A stretch of DNA of 64,000 nucleotides, taken from NCBI GenBank assembly GCA_003640385.1, contig RCAB01000015.1, positions 186,001-250,000 of the forward strand, in the 5' to 3' direction. Positions 12,301-24,019 of the stretch are shown here, in pieces. The stretch is from Setaria digitata. Its lineage: Eukaryota; Nematoda; Chromadorea; Rhabditida; Setariidae. The translations under genes and the position numbers were made by a program. Position 1 is the stretch's first letter. Each line of letters starts with the position of its first letter. The notes under the pieces are model-generated. The model was not told where the DNA came from. It searched no databases and worked only from the letters and a program-made list of their open reading frames with translations.

Positions 12301-15300
12301 GAGAAAATAAATAGAGTCTAGTTCACTGGACGAGAATATATCGGTTTCAACTTCTTTTTTTTCTTCGTTTATATCTGTGACAATTTTTCCGAAGAATGTA
12401 GTGCTCACAAGCTCTTGTCAGATTTTCATGCCTTTGTCCTTCTTTTACTCTACTTTGTTTCTGTGTCCGAGTGGAAAGTTGAGAAAGTCTGGATGATTGA
12501 AAAGAGAAGAAAGCTCAAAAACTCAAATTTCAAATCGTAGAAAAGCGATCATGTTTTAAAAGTTTTCAACTTTTATCAAATTTTCTGCACTTTCAATCTC
12601 TCTTTTGAACAAGTAAAGTATTTCCGTTGAAATATGAAAATGGATTAGGAAAAGTATTTTCAACCACAGTTTCTTTGGATTAATCTACACTATATAGTCG
12701 GCCTGTCCGCTGAATAACGAGATTTCTGATAGTGAAGCCGTCTCGGAATCCTGAGTGTATAACGAATCACGAATCACATACTGATCTTTATCCAGTTTCA
12801 AATCCCGAATAATTTTGCAGAAGAGGAAGCAATTGAATGCGTTCGATGGTTGCGTGACGCTGGCTTTCCGCAGTATGCACGACTTTATGAAGGTATAGAT
12901 AAATTTTTCTTCATGCGCTAAACAAAATGTGTTCGATTTTTTTTCTCGTGAAATAGGAGAAAACTGAGTCGTAAAAATTTGAAACATTTTGATGGTTATT
13001 GATGAGTCAGCATAATTTCGTTGCTAAAGTTACAGAAAATATGTAACTGCAGCAGCTCATATTTATTAGTTAAGTTTTTCAAGGAATTTGAAAATTGCAG
13101 AACATCGTTTTCCAATAGATATTCGTTCGGTACAGCGTGATCACGAATTTTTGGACGACGATTCGCTGCGTGCTTTATTCCGTCGTCTCAATGCGCTCAA
13201 TCGATGTGCTATTATGAAAGTTGAAAACGTAGTACTCAGGAAACATGTAATGTTTAGTCGTTATTTTATAATAAATTTGATAAGGAATAATTGAAATCTT
13301 GATAAGCCGCAATTAATTATATCTGATGGAGTGGAAACTTCGAAATTCCCACAGTTTATTTAAAATCTTTTTAAACTAAAAAAAGTTTCATAAACAGTTC
13401 ATTTCATACTTCTCATTAATCAATTTCTTAAGATTAGCGGTAGCAGGCAGATAAGGTGCAGCCATTTACTTCCGAAGAAGTAAACTGATTATAGTTTTAG
13501 CCAGAACGATTTGATATCAATCCACTAGAAACGGATATTGATGACGATATGACGGCCATCAATTACGATGACGACGATGATCAGGTTGTCATTGGATTTA
13601 AAGAATTTTAGAGGATAAGTGGTCTTATGATGGCGTTGTTTTTAAGAATTTTTCCTCTGATTTTCGATAATCGTCTGCCAAACTCGTTCGTTTGTTCTCT
13701 TATCCATATATCTGTTGGCTGTTTTTTAAGTGAGTGGTTAAATTAATGAATGTTTACCTTCATCTTTATATTTGCTGTTTGTCTGCTTGAAATCTTACCT
13801 GATGTTTACTAAAATTGGTCTAAAATTGCAGAATGACGATTGTCACTGCTGCAATCACTACTGGTTGATTTAATCAGAACTAATTTCGTCTTATAATATG
13901 TTGCTTACTGATAGGTAATTAATAACTTGTAGCAATTACCGATAATTAGATTGTTTTAGGTAGCTATTTCAAATAAATGGAAATATCAGCGTAATTCCCG
14001 AACCTGGTCTAGGATTGTGCAGGATGATCATACAACTGATGCATTCAATGGTAAAAATAAACTTCATATACATAATTTCTTTTTAAAATTATATATGCAT
14101 ATATTTTAAAAGGTGTTTTTAATCGATTCTGCCATCAAAGGAACAGCGTGAAAATTCAAAACATCACTGATGAAGTGGAGGAATTTGTATAACTTGGATG
14201 AAACGTGCTATATAATCTGTAATTAGACTCAGGTGACAGTTCCTGGTCACCCCGCAAGCAGGAGGTTTCCAGTGCTGAGCATGATGAAGCATTGCGGATT
14301 TCGTTTGGTTATAGACATAATCCCAGAAGACAACCGGATGGTGCCCCACACTGCAGTGATGATATATATGACAACAGAAATCAGCTTGATCCTGTTGCCA
14401 GTGTGATTATTGCTAGAAATGATCGTGCTTGGTAAGAATGTAAAAATGCATCCAACTATTTTAAGAGTAATCAAAAAACATTTGCAGCAGATTAGGGACA
14501 TTTGATATTGTATTGCAACTGCTGTATCGTACGTTGGTTTAGCATCTGGATGCGGCGCTAACACAATTCTCTCATTTTCCACCCACTAAATGTCACCGCT
14601 ATTTTCTCGACTAATCTCGTCTTTTTAACATGATTTATCTTTTCTTTCATTTAGTCCTACAGTCGATTCATCATCAGCATCAGCATCAGCAGCGGTAGCA
14701 GTAAACTTACAACGATCGCAAAGTGAAAGATTGAAAGAACGCGCACGAGCGCTTATGAAACGTATGGATATACGATCCTCCAGCAGGTTTGACGCATTCT
14801 TCAATTTATTGCTGCAACCGTGCCATATCGTTATCATTGTTACCGTCACTATCACTACGTCCTAGTTTACAAATTTACATATATGTCGATTATTTCACTT
14901 TAAGCGAATTACTCTAATATTGTTTGCAAATTTTCTCCATTATTTATTGGCGTGTCTCTCTGCTTCAAAATTTTCCTTTCTCCTCTCCTTGCTAAATCCT
15001 TTCTGCGTTTTCATGGTCAAAAAAAATTTTTTTCTTTTTTTACCTTTTTTTTTATAGTTCACTTCCACCTTCTGTATATCGGTTTAAATCTGTGATAGCT
15101 TTACCAAACCTTTAGATGTGTATCAGAAGCAAGGGTTTTTAAAATATGTGTTAGATTTCGAAAATCCATCATTTCTTTAGTTAGAATTGTTATCTCTTTG
15201 CAAGATACAGCTACCTTTTTACGTGAACGTAAACGGGATGTTATACAAAGAAAAATATAAAACAGTTGAATATTGAGAAGTTTTAGGAATTTTACTCTTT

Positions 15301-18300
15301 AAATTGCTGGCTTTGATGAAGTCTGATGACGCCTCCAAATTTTTGTTGCAGTATAACAAAAACAACAGCTCAGTTTCTTAATTAATTAATATAATGGTGT
15401 CTCACTAATATTACCACTAGTAATCACGTTCTAACTCAGAAGTATCGTAATGACACTACATCTGTAGTATGTACTAAGAATAATTATTATTAACATACAC
15501 CTGATTTGTTCCTCGAAAAATTATATTTAAGACGTCGTCGACAGCGTGATTCCTCAGTGGCTAATCCAGCACTGTCTTCAACAACCGGAGTTCAGCATCT
15601 GTCCACACCGTTGGTGACTGCATCATCGTCATTCGCAAAAGTTGCTTCAAGTGGGACTGGTAGAGATTTAGTAATTGGCGATCCAGTGCTTGTTTCGCAC
15701 TTCTCGGCCAGTCCACGGACGATGCGCATGTTCCCTGATGGCTTATCAAATATTTTATCATCACAAGCTGTCACACCACAAATGCTGGAACAATTTCGTC
15801 GTGGTACTACGACGGCAACAGACGACCACACATCTGATGGAGGTATCTCTACATTCTTCACCTCATTTTTGTATTTTAATTAATTTAAATTAATTTTATT
15901 TTTTTTTAAATTGCTGTTCACCTCTTACAATCAGAAGTATGCGCTTTAGCAGAGTATAAATGTAGTTTTATTGTATAGATTTTCTTACTATCAACCATGA
16001 TTGCTACGTTTTATTTCTTGCTTGTTGTCACTTCTCTGCGTTATCAGAACAAAATTATCGCTTAATCAATCCCGGCTCGTTACGCTAATAATAGATTCTT
16101 CTATTACTATTGCAAACAAACCTTTCTTCTCAGCTTTTTAGTAGCAAAAATTATGAATTTTATGACGGATTCTTCTCCACTTATTCATCCCCAAACTAGT
16201 GTGCGGATTATAGATTTTAACGTGAAATGTTGGAGTTTTTTTTGATTCAGTTGTTGTCGGCTGAAACTTAAAGATATATTTTAAGCACAATAAACAGACT
16301 GAAATATTTTGCATCTTTAATTCAAATTTCCCTTCATTTCAATCCTTTCTTTCTATAGTTTTTTTTCTTTATTTCTTTCCAAATCATTGCACCAGTTCAA
16401 ATGGTTTGCATTTCTGGCTACTACCAATGATCGCAGTGCTTTTATCTAATCCTATGGTCTTATCATTTACGTCAGTTTTGCAACTTACAAATCTAATTCC
16501 TTACTTCAGTAATGGCATTTCTACTACTGAAATGCATGATTATGGTTTACAGTAACGTTTGCTGTATTACAACCAAGTATGCGACAGCAGCAACAACAGA
16601 TGTTGGCTGATTGTGGGACTGCTTCTCAGCATAATTCTTGCTCACCATCCGCTCGAATCCGGAAACGTTTTTTGGGTGTCAATAATCGACGTATGGGTTT
16701 AGTACTTGATCCTTCCGAATCATCTACAGTTATTGCCGGTGATTCACGTCACAAGTCGCTGCGTCGTAACAAACCACGCGATTTATCTTGTGATCCTGTA
16801 TTAATACGTGGAATGTCGCGGCATGACTGCAAAACTCGAATTTATGATCGAGTAGCCCAGGATTTGTGCTCTGATAACATTGAATATGCTGATCCAAAAT
16901 GTAGACCAGGTGACTTAGAAACAACTTCTTTTCGAGACAGACATTCCATAGCGGTGCGCAGCGAAAGACCATCTTCATCACAACCATGTTATGCTAATAA
17001 CGCAAGCTTCTCCTCATTAATAAGGTTTCGTATTTGGTTTTGTTCAAATTATAAACATTTTTTGATTAAATCTTTGAATTTCTTTTTCCCACTGACAGTT
17101 TGGAACAGAAATATAATATCTGGTATACTTCCGATGAGCATTTAATATTTCTAAACCAGCTATTAATTAATTAACATTGTTTGTAGAAAATGTGTGAACT
17201 TTAGAAGCGGACTGCAGTTTCCCAGTGATGTTCTTTCTGATAGTTCACCAAACTATGATGAGCTGAGAGGTCATCCCAGAAAGGATATGGAACGTAAACG
17301 AGATCGAAGTTTAGCACTCGAACAGTCCTATCCTCGTTCCAAGCTAGTCGTCAATGCTGATGGTTATTATGAGCATATTCTTTCAGATGGTTTGTGTTCT
17401 TTCCCCACTTATTTGCTTGCTCATTTACCGGTTGATTTACTTAAAGTTAGTATTTTTTCCTGAGTTTAGTTTTTAATTAGCTTCGATTTTGTTTACTTTT
17501 GGTTAAAAAGAAAAAAAAAAGTGATAGTTCCGTATGAACTATACGTGTGTGATTTCACAGATGTTCACGATACCTCTCTTGAACTGGCAGCATTTGCATC
17601 GAATCTTGATGATTCGGTTATTGGTAGTGTTACTGGCACCGGTACTTCTGGAACAGCATTATCCGTTGCTGCATATCGTGCCGTATCGCCGGAATCATCT
17701 TCCTCCAATACAAGTATCTCCAACCATGCTAATCGCTTAAAGGTTCCTATTTGTCATTTCTACGAGAAATGGCAAGTTTAACCACATTCATACACATTTC
17801 TTGATAGTTGTGACAGATACTGCAAAGGATCTATTTATGCTTCATTTTTTGATGGATTTCCGAACATCTTTACAAGAGTTACTTCATCATATTTGTCCTA
17901 AAACTATGGTTATACAAGTCGTTGAAAGGAACAAACGAACATTTCACTGCCATATGCTTTGATTTTCATTTTCGACAAAGTTATACTTGTCTAAAAATTT
18001 CTGACTCGGAGTAATCTAAATAATTATTTGTGTCTTGAAAGCATTTCAGACAGAAGTCGATAGCCAAGGTAGAAAAAGACTTGCTTACTGTAACGGTTCT
18101 TCATCATTCAGTGCAGGCAGGGGTGCGTCTGCGCAAAGGTCACATTCCAGTTTAGAAAGTAGTGGGAATGACGATGAATTAGGCACACGGCAACATAAGT
18201 CAGGTGCTGGTGAACGACGTGATTCAGGTGTTGGTTCAAGTCTTTCCAGGTCACCGAGGTTAGCTACCGCTCTCACCATCGTTTCCTATTCATTCTCCTT

Positions 18301-21300
18301 TTCACAATATATTATCCCTAATTATTTAAAAGAGCGAGCCAAAGTCATTACTGGAATTAAACGTTGAATTTTGCTTTTAAAGTCCAGAAAATTATTTTTA
18401 AATTTATTTTAGCCATCAACTGAGCATAGACAGACTGGATTCTCCACAGTCTGAATGAGATCCAACTGCTTTGGGGTTCCGAGTTGTTCTAATTTTCTGA
18501 TTTTAGTGGACCAACAACGCAACGACAACGAAATTCGTTGCTCTTTACAAATGTACCGACAATGTTGCATATTCGAGAAATGAAAACTAAACATTTGTCA
18601 CCCAGCCCGTTGAATGCTTTTCGTGCTGACTATAACGAAACATTTGTTAGTGACGCTAATTTGCCACATTGTATGGATGCTCTAAGTGTAAGCGAAATGG
18701 TATGTAAATGCAAAAACTTTTGCTGTATTTGTTTAAAATGTTTTCATCACTCTTTGCTTTTATTTATCACATTTCTTCATAAATTTAGGCTTTTCTCAAA
18801 TTCAATATTCTACTCTTCTTCAGCAACAAATACGAAAGTTAGCATTCCTGAAGCTATCGGTGATGATTGAAACTTATGCTGGAAGCGGTATCAGGATTGG
18901 TGTTGTTGCTGATAATGGAAGTGGCAGAGTGAGCAAAAGTTGGGCAGTACACAAATTTATCAGACGAATGCGCAACAACGAGACCATTAGTAGTAATAAT
19001 AAACCAGCTAGAAGTAAGTCTTATTTTTTATTTCAGTCGACAACTCTAAAAGTCTTTCATGGATGTAGGTCGGGTAGCATTTTTAGTAGTTTCAGTAGTA
19101 TCAAAGCACAGAAGATATATTTTAAAAGCTTCATACAAGAAAGCATCTTGTAAATAATGGTCTGGGTAGATTTATAGTAGGTTTGTAATAGCTGATCTTC
19201 TGAAGCAGAATTTTCGTGTCAACGAAATATTGCTGTTCATTTGTCAATTCTAAAGAGGTTGGATACATTTGGAATAATAAATCTAGACTATAAATTCCAC
19301 TTTAGCTAGCGATATTGCTGAGGAAAATTCGGATACTTTCTATAAGAAGGATTCTGCATTTTTCATCTGTGTGTTTGGTTGCTTTTCTGTTTTTCCTTGT
19401 CATTCATTAAATGGCATCCAACAAATTCCTTCATTTTCAGCAGAGATTTCTACCTTCGGCTTACCGTTAGCTGTCATCCAGAGTCGTTCTGGTTTCGCAC
19501 TGCCTCGATTTATCCTAGAAATGATGCATTTCTTACGCATCGCGGCTCCAGATACTGTCGGGATATTCCGAAAAAGCGGTGTTCGTTCACGAATTACTGA
19601 GATGCGGCTGCTGTGTGATGTAGCTCCGGAAGCAGAAGTTTTCACAGATGGAAAGCTTGACTCATCACAAGTAAGTTTGACAAGTGACCGGACGGGAAGT
19701 TGAAAACAATCTTTTAACACAAGCGCAATTTTGATTTTTGTAATTAGTGCCGGCATATTTAGATTTCTTTTATATTTATTGCTGGTACGTTCAGGTCCAT
19801 GACATAGCTGATCTTCTGAAGCAGTATTTTCGTGAATTGCCAGAACCTTTGATGACTGCTAAATATTCGGAAACATTTGCAAAAATTTTCATACGTAAGT
19901 TTTAACTTTCACTATATGTTAATATCTCGTAACAGGAAATTCATTTATTTGTCTTCTCTTTACATAACTGTAATTTTCTGCATTTTATTTTTAAATTTAA
20001 ATGGTTACTTATAGATATTCCGGTGGAGATGCGTATGGAAGCTCTTCAGCATGCTGTATTGTTGCTACCTGATGAACATCGCGAGGCACTGCAGACTTTA
20101 CTTTATTTTCTCCATGATATTGCTAAACATTCCGCTACTAATAGTGTGAGTTTTGTTTCTCCATACTTTTGTTGATTCAGATTTTGAGCAATATTTTGAA
20201 TTTACTAAAGTTGCATATTCTACTCTGTCATAGGTAGGTAATTCCTCACTATCATTTAATATTTCCTCTCTCACCCTCTCTAATTGTTGGAGATTTATTG
20301 AGTTTTTATCCATTTTATTCTGTTTCACTTCAACACTTTAATTTACAGATGACTCCCCAAAATCTGGCTGTGTGTTTCGCACCATCACTGTTTCAGTTAT
20401 GTGGTTCACGTCTAAATAGCATCAGTCCTACAAGGTTGCTGATATTTTTAAGCACACTTTTTTCTTTTTTGCACAAAGGTGAACACCTAAAAAGGAACCT
20501 CTCGATATGTCAAAAACTATTTGTCATTAGTCCATTTTCTACTGTACCTCAACTTTTCCAGACGTCATAAAACAATCGGAGCGGCAGGTTTACCAACAGA
20601 GCGTGAAATTAGGGAATCTCGAGCAGCACAAGAGTGTCTAGTACAAATGATCGAACACTGCACTAAAATATTCATCGTTCCTTCTAGTCCAGGATTTGAG
20701 CGTGATAAAGGTAACGAGTACTGTAAAGGCACGGAACTCGATGCACCATTCCTCACCGAACTGGGCTTGTCCCAAGACGGAAATTACAAGACATATTTGT
20801 TACAGAAAGCGAGGGAACTATTAAAGGTAGATGATTTATATTTTGATTTTCAGTCTGTTCTAATTTTGAGTACCTGATATTCACTCGAAGTATTGTAGAA
20901 AAAGAATTGGCCACATGAATGACATTTTTAATTTGTGAAAGTTGAGGGCTTGAAATACCACATATTTTTTAGGAGCATCGGGATCGGTGGAAAGGTTGGA
21001 TTGTTGAAGATACAGTAAGTGGCGTTGAAATTTCAACCAAAAAATCAACAGATGGCCATCCGTTGCGGTTTTTCCGCGTTTGGGTTGATATCGAAGCTCC
21101 ACCCAGAGAAATTCTCACTAGGATTATTCGAGAGAGGCACTTTTTTATTTTTTTTAGTTAATAAAGAGTAATTTTTGGATATTTTGCAGCATAGTGGTTA
21201 GTTTACAATTTAGGAGACTTAAGCCGTAGTGTAGTAGAATATGACGGTAGTGATCTGCAGTGCAGTGGAGTGATTGTCAGTGATTATTCAGAAATCTTTG

Positions 21301-21957
21301 GGATCCGCAAATCATCAACTGGAGGACAGTAGCAATATTGAATGCTGAAAATTGTGATGTCTTCCAGTATGTCATCAACGATACACCATCACACCCTACT
21401 CGAGATGCTACTGTGGTCAGGTAGATGCTCTCAAATTTACAAAGATGATTTTTATGACATCAGGGAAGATGTGGGAAGAGATGAAAGTTAAATTTACAGG
21501 CTGTGGCGAACGGACATGAAGGAACTACGTGGTGGCTGTGTTCTGGTAGAGCGATCAGTCCATTCTAGTGAAACACAGATGCTAGGTGGTCTCCCTGCGG
21601 CTGTTCTGTCATCCCAGTTTCTTGTTGAACCGATCGCTGGACGTTCTCGTGTCACTTATATCACGAGGACTGACCTAAGGTATAATCCATCATTTACTTT
21701 CTCACCTGTTTATTTGTTCTGTCGATTTACTTATACGCCAATTCTCTTTTTAGTTTGTAGCAATAAGGGTAGCACTTTTTAGCAATGAAATTTTTTTTAT
21801 TTCAAAAAAGGTTTATTCTTGATAAAATTTCAGAGGACGAAGTAATGTTTGGTATAGCAAAGTATACGGACAACTTGTTGCTCGGAAGCTTTCACGATTG
21901 CGTGATTCATTCAAGCAATTTACACGTATTGATGATGGCCCCGAAACAAAAGTTTGA
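3346..21957 (+). CDS. gei-1: SAM-RhoGAP-START protein (DLC1/STARD13 family; GEI-1-like)
   Basis: Rho-family GTPase-activating protein that should switch off Rho at adhesions and the actin cortex. Phase-consistent exons: 3346-3414, 4380-4703, 6130-6288, 6495-6583, 6716-6893, 7084-7177, 7620-7721 (cassette), 8324-8494, 8882-9132, 9203-9400, 9537-9576, 12821-12892, 13101-13246, 13501-13584, 13960-14050, 14233-14431, 14655-14786, 15532-15842, 16553-17024, 17187-17389, 17561-17742, 18050-18258, 18507-18699, 18824-19013, 19441-19670, 19795-19894, 20015-20145, 20349-20434, 20562-20826, 20973-21136, 21292-21420, 21500-21679, 21834-21957. They give about 1855 residues. The SAM domain is near 559-631 (WLRDAGFPQYARLYE). 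A serine-rich linker carries RDSGVGSSLSRSP, the DLC-family motif. RhoGAP is near 1387-1569, with the arginine finger in GIFRKSG, then LKQYFRELPEPL and NLAVCFAPSLF. START runs from about 1570 to the end and finishes in PETKV. This domain order is diagnostic of DLC1/STARD8/STARD13. The 5' end is the weak part: the ATG at 3346 was chosen because its exon joins the next in phase 0. The protein is longer than human DLC1 mainly in the disordered linker. Confidence 0.92.
7620..7721 (+). CDS. gei-1: In-frame cassette exon of the RhoGAP gene
   Basis: This 102-base segment has a usable acceptor (TTCACAG before 7620) and donor (CG|GTGTTT after 7721). It is open in exactly the frame set by the flanking exons: phase 1 on both sides, so inclusion or skipping keeps the frame. 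It would add 34 residues with a hydrophobic centre (RFLLYVAILNHLKLPELGGGG). The local GC content is higher than in the intron around it. It may be constitutive or alternatively spliced. Confidence 0.55.
9577..12820 (+). other. 3.2 kb intron separating N-terminal exons from the SAM exons
   Basis: This is the longest intron of the RhoGAP gene. It is mostly AT-rich without coding signal, except near 11880-12050, where the GC content rises and a candidate alternative first exon sits. A long intron directly ahead of the SAM-coding exons is the usual place for the alternative promoters of vertebrate DLC-family genes. That is established for the family; its use here is inference. Confidence 0.6.
11883..11943 (+). 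CDS. gei-1: Candidate alternative first exon of the RhoGAP gene
   Basis: An ATG at 11883 opens a 61-base reading frame (MFVHLAPTSSASSAHYQNVC) that ends at a donor-like CG|GTGCGT in phase 1. That is exactly the phase needed to join the SAM exon at 12821. The result would be a short isoform with the SAM domain almost at its N-terminus, retaining GAP and START. The surroundings are more GC-rich than the rest of the intron, as expected for a promoter-proximal exon. There is no direct evidence of transcription. Confidence 0.35.
19188..19218 (+). repeat. Intronic copy of a RhoGAP exon fragment
   Basis: These 31 bases in the intron 19014-19440 repeat 19804-19834, inside the exon coding for the LKQYFRELPEPL segment. 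Twenty-one bases match exactly, then one mismatch, then nine more match. The copy is not open in a useful frame and lacks the rest of the exon, so it is probably a small templated duplication or the remnant of a partial exon duplication. Confidence 0.75.
21137..21291 (+). other. Probable GC-AG intron in the START domain
   Basis: Reading through this segment hits TAA within about ten codons. The downstream exon must start at 21292 after TTATTCAG for the LWDPQIINW segment to be in frame. The upstream exon must then end in phase 2, and no GT offers that. AG|GC at 21135-21138 does, and it rebuilds RER-N-LWD, aligned without gap to the RERHLWD segment of DLC-family START domains. Confidence 0.6.
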
Positions 21958-23220
21958 CCCATAATTTCACGCCTATAGGTAACGTTTGTACTAAACTTAC
22001 TACTACTAAATCACTTATATTGATTTATACTTGGTAGCGTCATATTATAAGGATCTATACAGTAAGCGGGACTGAGTTTTCCAATTTTAAACGTGTGGAG
22101 TTGCAGTTAAAATTTCACTTTCTTGGTGAATTGTTGTATTATGTGTTCAAGTATCTTTTTTTTTTTTTTGAAATCAATCCATTTTTATCGACCGATACCC
22201 AATTCACTTATATATTTTCCACTTCTGTTTATTATTATGTGAAATTTACTTCATTTTGATTGCCAGCTAATCTTTTAAATTTCCAGTGTTGCTTAGTTCC
22301 GCCTGTCGTTGATACTGATAATATGGCCACACTTCTGTTTAGATAGTTTTAACTTATTCTTTTCGTGAAATAACAACACTTTTAGTTTGTGTCATCGTAG
22401 ATTTTGCCTTCAGAAGTTCTGCATGCGACTTTATAAGGCGGTTTTTTGGAATATGAAATATATTTTAGATGTTTTTTTTTCGAAGAGATTTTAAATTTAT
22501 TATAAAAATTCCTCGGAGTGCAAGTTTAGCACCTTCTGTTTTTGGGTTTTTTTTTTTTTTTTACTGCAATGTACTAGAATCACTTGCTCACTACAGTGGA
22601 GTTAGTTCTTTTTTTCAGAATTGTCTATGTCTGTAATGTTACCAATGATATATTTTGGAAAGGTAAAAATGCTTCATTCTATCTTCTTGCTATTGCTTTT
22701 GTTTTTGATTTGTAATTATAAAAGATTCGTTTCAAGTTGTCTTGAAAACTGAATGATAAATTCTAAAGCGCTGCGTTTGAGACAACTTATCATCTTGAAT
22801 CATCTGAACAAATTCTACCTTGTCTTATGAAACTTTTTCCAGCTTCTAATCTACGTATGTTGAATATCTAAACTTCATTTTAGTGGTAAATTCAGCGGTT
22901 TTAATATGGAATCCTGCAAATCAAAACCTTTTTTAGATGACAATATCACGAAGACCTCGTGATAGTTCTTTCCTAACTTATGGTTTGTTTATCACGGATC
23001 CGATTACATCTTGCTCATGAATTAATCATTGAGTTTGAACTAGCTACACTCTTTACGGAGTAATTTTAAAAGAACGAATTTTTAGATAACCCCTCTTTTT
23101 TTGTTTGACGTCCAAATGTTTAGATATTCTTTAATAGCTCAAAAATTTGGGTGCTATTCCCTCAAATTGTATAATACATCTGCACAGTTATCGCATTATA
23201 CAGTGAGGAATTCATCAATA
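21958..23220. other. 3' flank of the RhoGAP gene, nothing coding seen
   Basis: AT-rich DNA with several poly-T runs (near 22158, 22548 and 23095). It should contain the 3' untranslated region of the RhoGAP gene. The next coding-like sequence, on the minus strand, begins at 23221. No repeat or RNA gene was recognised. Confidence 0.5.
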
Positions 23221-23640
23221 TTAAGGGAAAAGTAAATAGGTCGGTATGCCAAAGGAACGTATTTGTTTCCAATTCATATTTCTCCAACTCGGAAAATAAG
23301 TAATCAAGGCACGAAAACTTTTTTTGAGTAGCGTTTCTGGATTTCTGGAAAGCAATAGGAAGGAATCAATTTGTGCCTGATTAACTGTCTGCAAAATTTT
23401 TTTTCGAAGCAGAATTACGGTCCCATGGCAAGTAACATCCAACGTCAGTTCATCGAATTTACATCCAGGAAACCAGTCCAGATGATGCCACGTGAATGTT
23501 TCCATTTCCAAAATACATATCTGCAACTACTTGTTATTTCTGTGAAGAAAGAGAAAATTCGTATTTTCAAAAAGTACAGCCATTGGCAAAGTAAATACAA
23601 GCAAATTTCAGAAATTTCGATTATCGGAATTCTGGATACT
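23221..23640 (-). pseudogene. Propeller-like gene fragment with an in-frame stop
   Basis: On the minus strand one frame is coding-like from about 23640 down to a TAA at 23221. It has kelch-like wording: FLFLHRNN, then ICILEMETFTWHHLDWFPG, then GTVILLRKK. A single in-frame TAG, between HRNNK and LQICILEM near 23535, interrupts it. Either it is a decaying copy of a propeller protein, or the TAG sits in a splice site (GTTGCAG just before 23526 is acceptor-like) and this is a last exon. It lies downstream of, and on the same strand as, the intact propeller-like gene 24020-25060, so the two may be related. Confidence 0.35.
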
Positions 23641-24019
23641 ACTACAGGTAATATGAATATTAAATGAATCACCAAAGAGGTAATATACGGTATGTCCAGT
23701 GATTAGAGAGAAGGAGGAAAGAGTATAAGTTCTTGAAGAAAGCTGCAGGTGGGATATCAGTTCCCAGTTCCGGATTTCTTGAAACTAAGCTTTCAAAACT
23801 TTAAGGAAGTGAAGTTACAACCATGTTGGGTGTGAATGAAAGAAGAGATTCAAAAATTCAAAGCAAAGGGATGAATGAGATGAGTGTAACTTTCTTCAGA
23901 AGCTAAAGCCCCATCTCAGAATTCCCTTCATCACTGAGTCGCACTACTGACGGGATGAAGCCTTCTGTCCTAATCTCCATAATCACCGCAGCGCTAAAGT
24001 TTCCTGATATTCTTCCTGC

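Noticed and set aside
13101..13294. Continuous open frame past the SAM exon to 13294
   Set aside because: Only the part to 13246 is exon; the rest is intron reading. A donor AAACAT|GTAATG and the next exon at 13501 fit in phase.
14247..14855. Minus-strand open frames of 76-111 codons
   Set aside because: They are antisense shadows of the RhoGAP exons at 14233-14431 and 14655-14786.
18410..18460. Possible extra RhoGAP exon after TTATTTTAG at 18411
   Set aside because: It reads HQLSIDRLDSPQSE and then hits TGA with no donor, while skipping straight to 18507 keeps the frame and family alignment. It could be a poison exon but is not needed.
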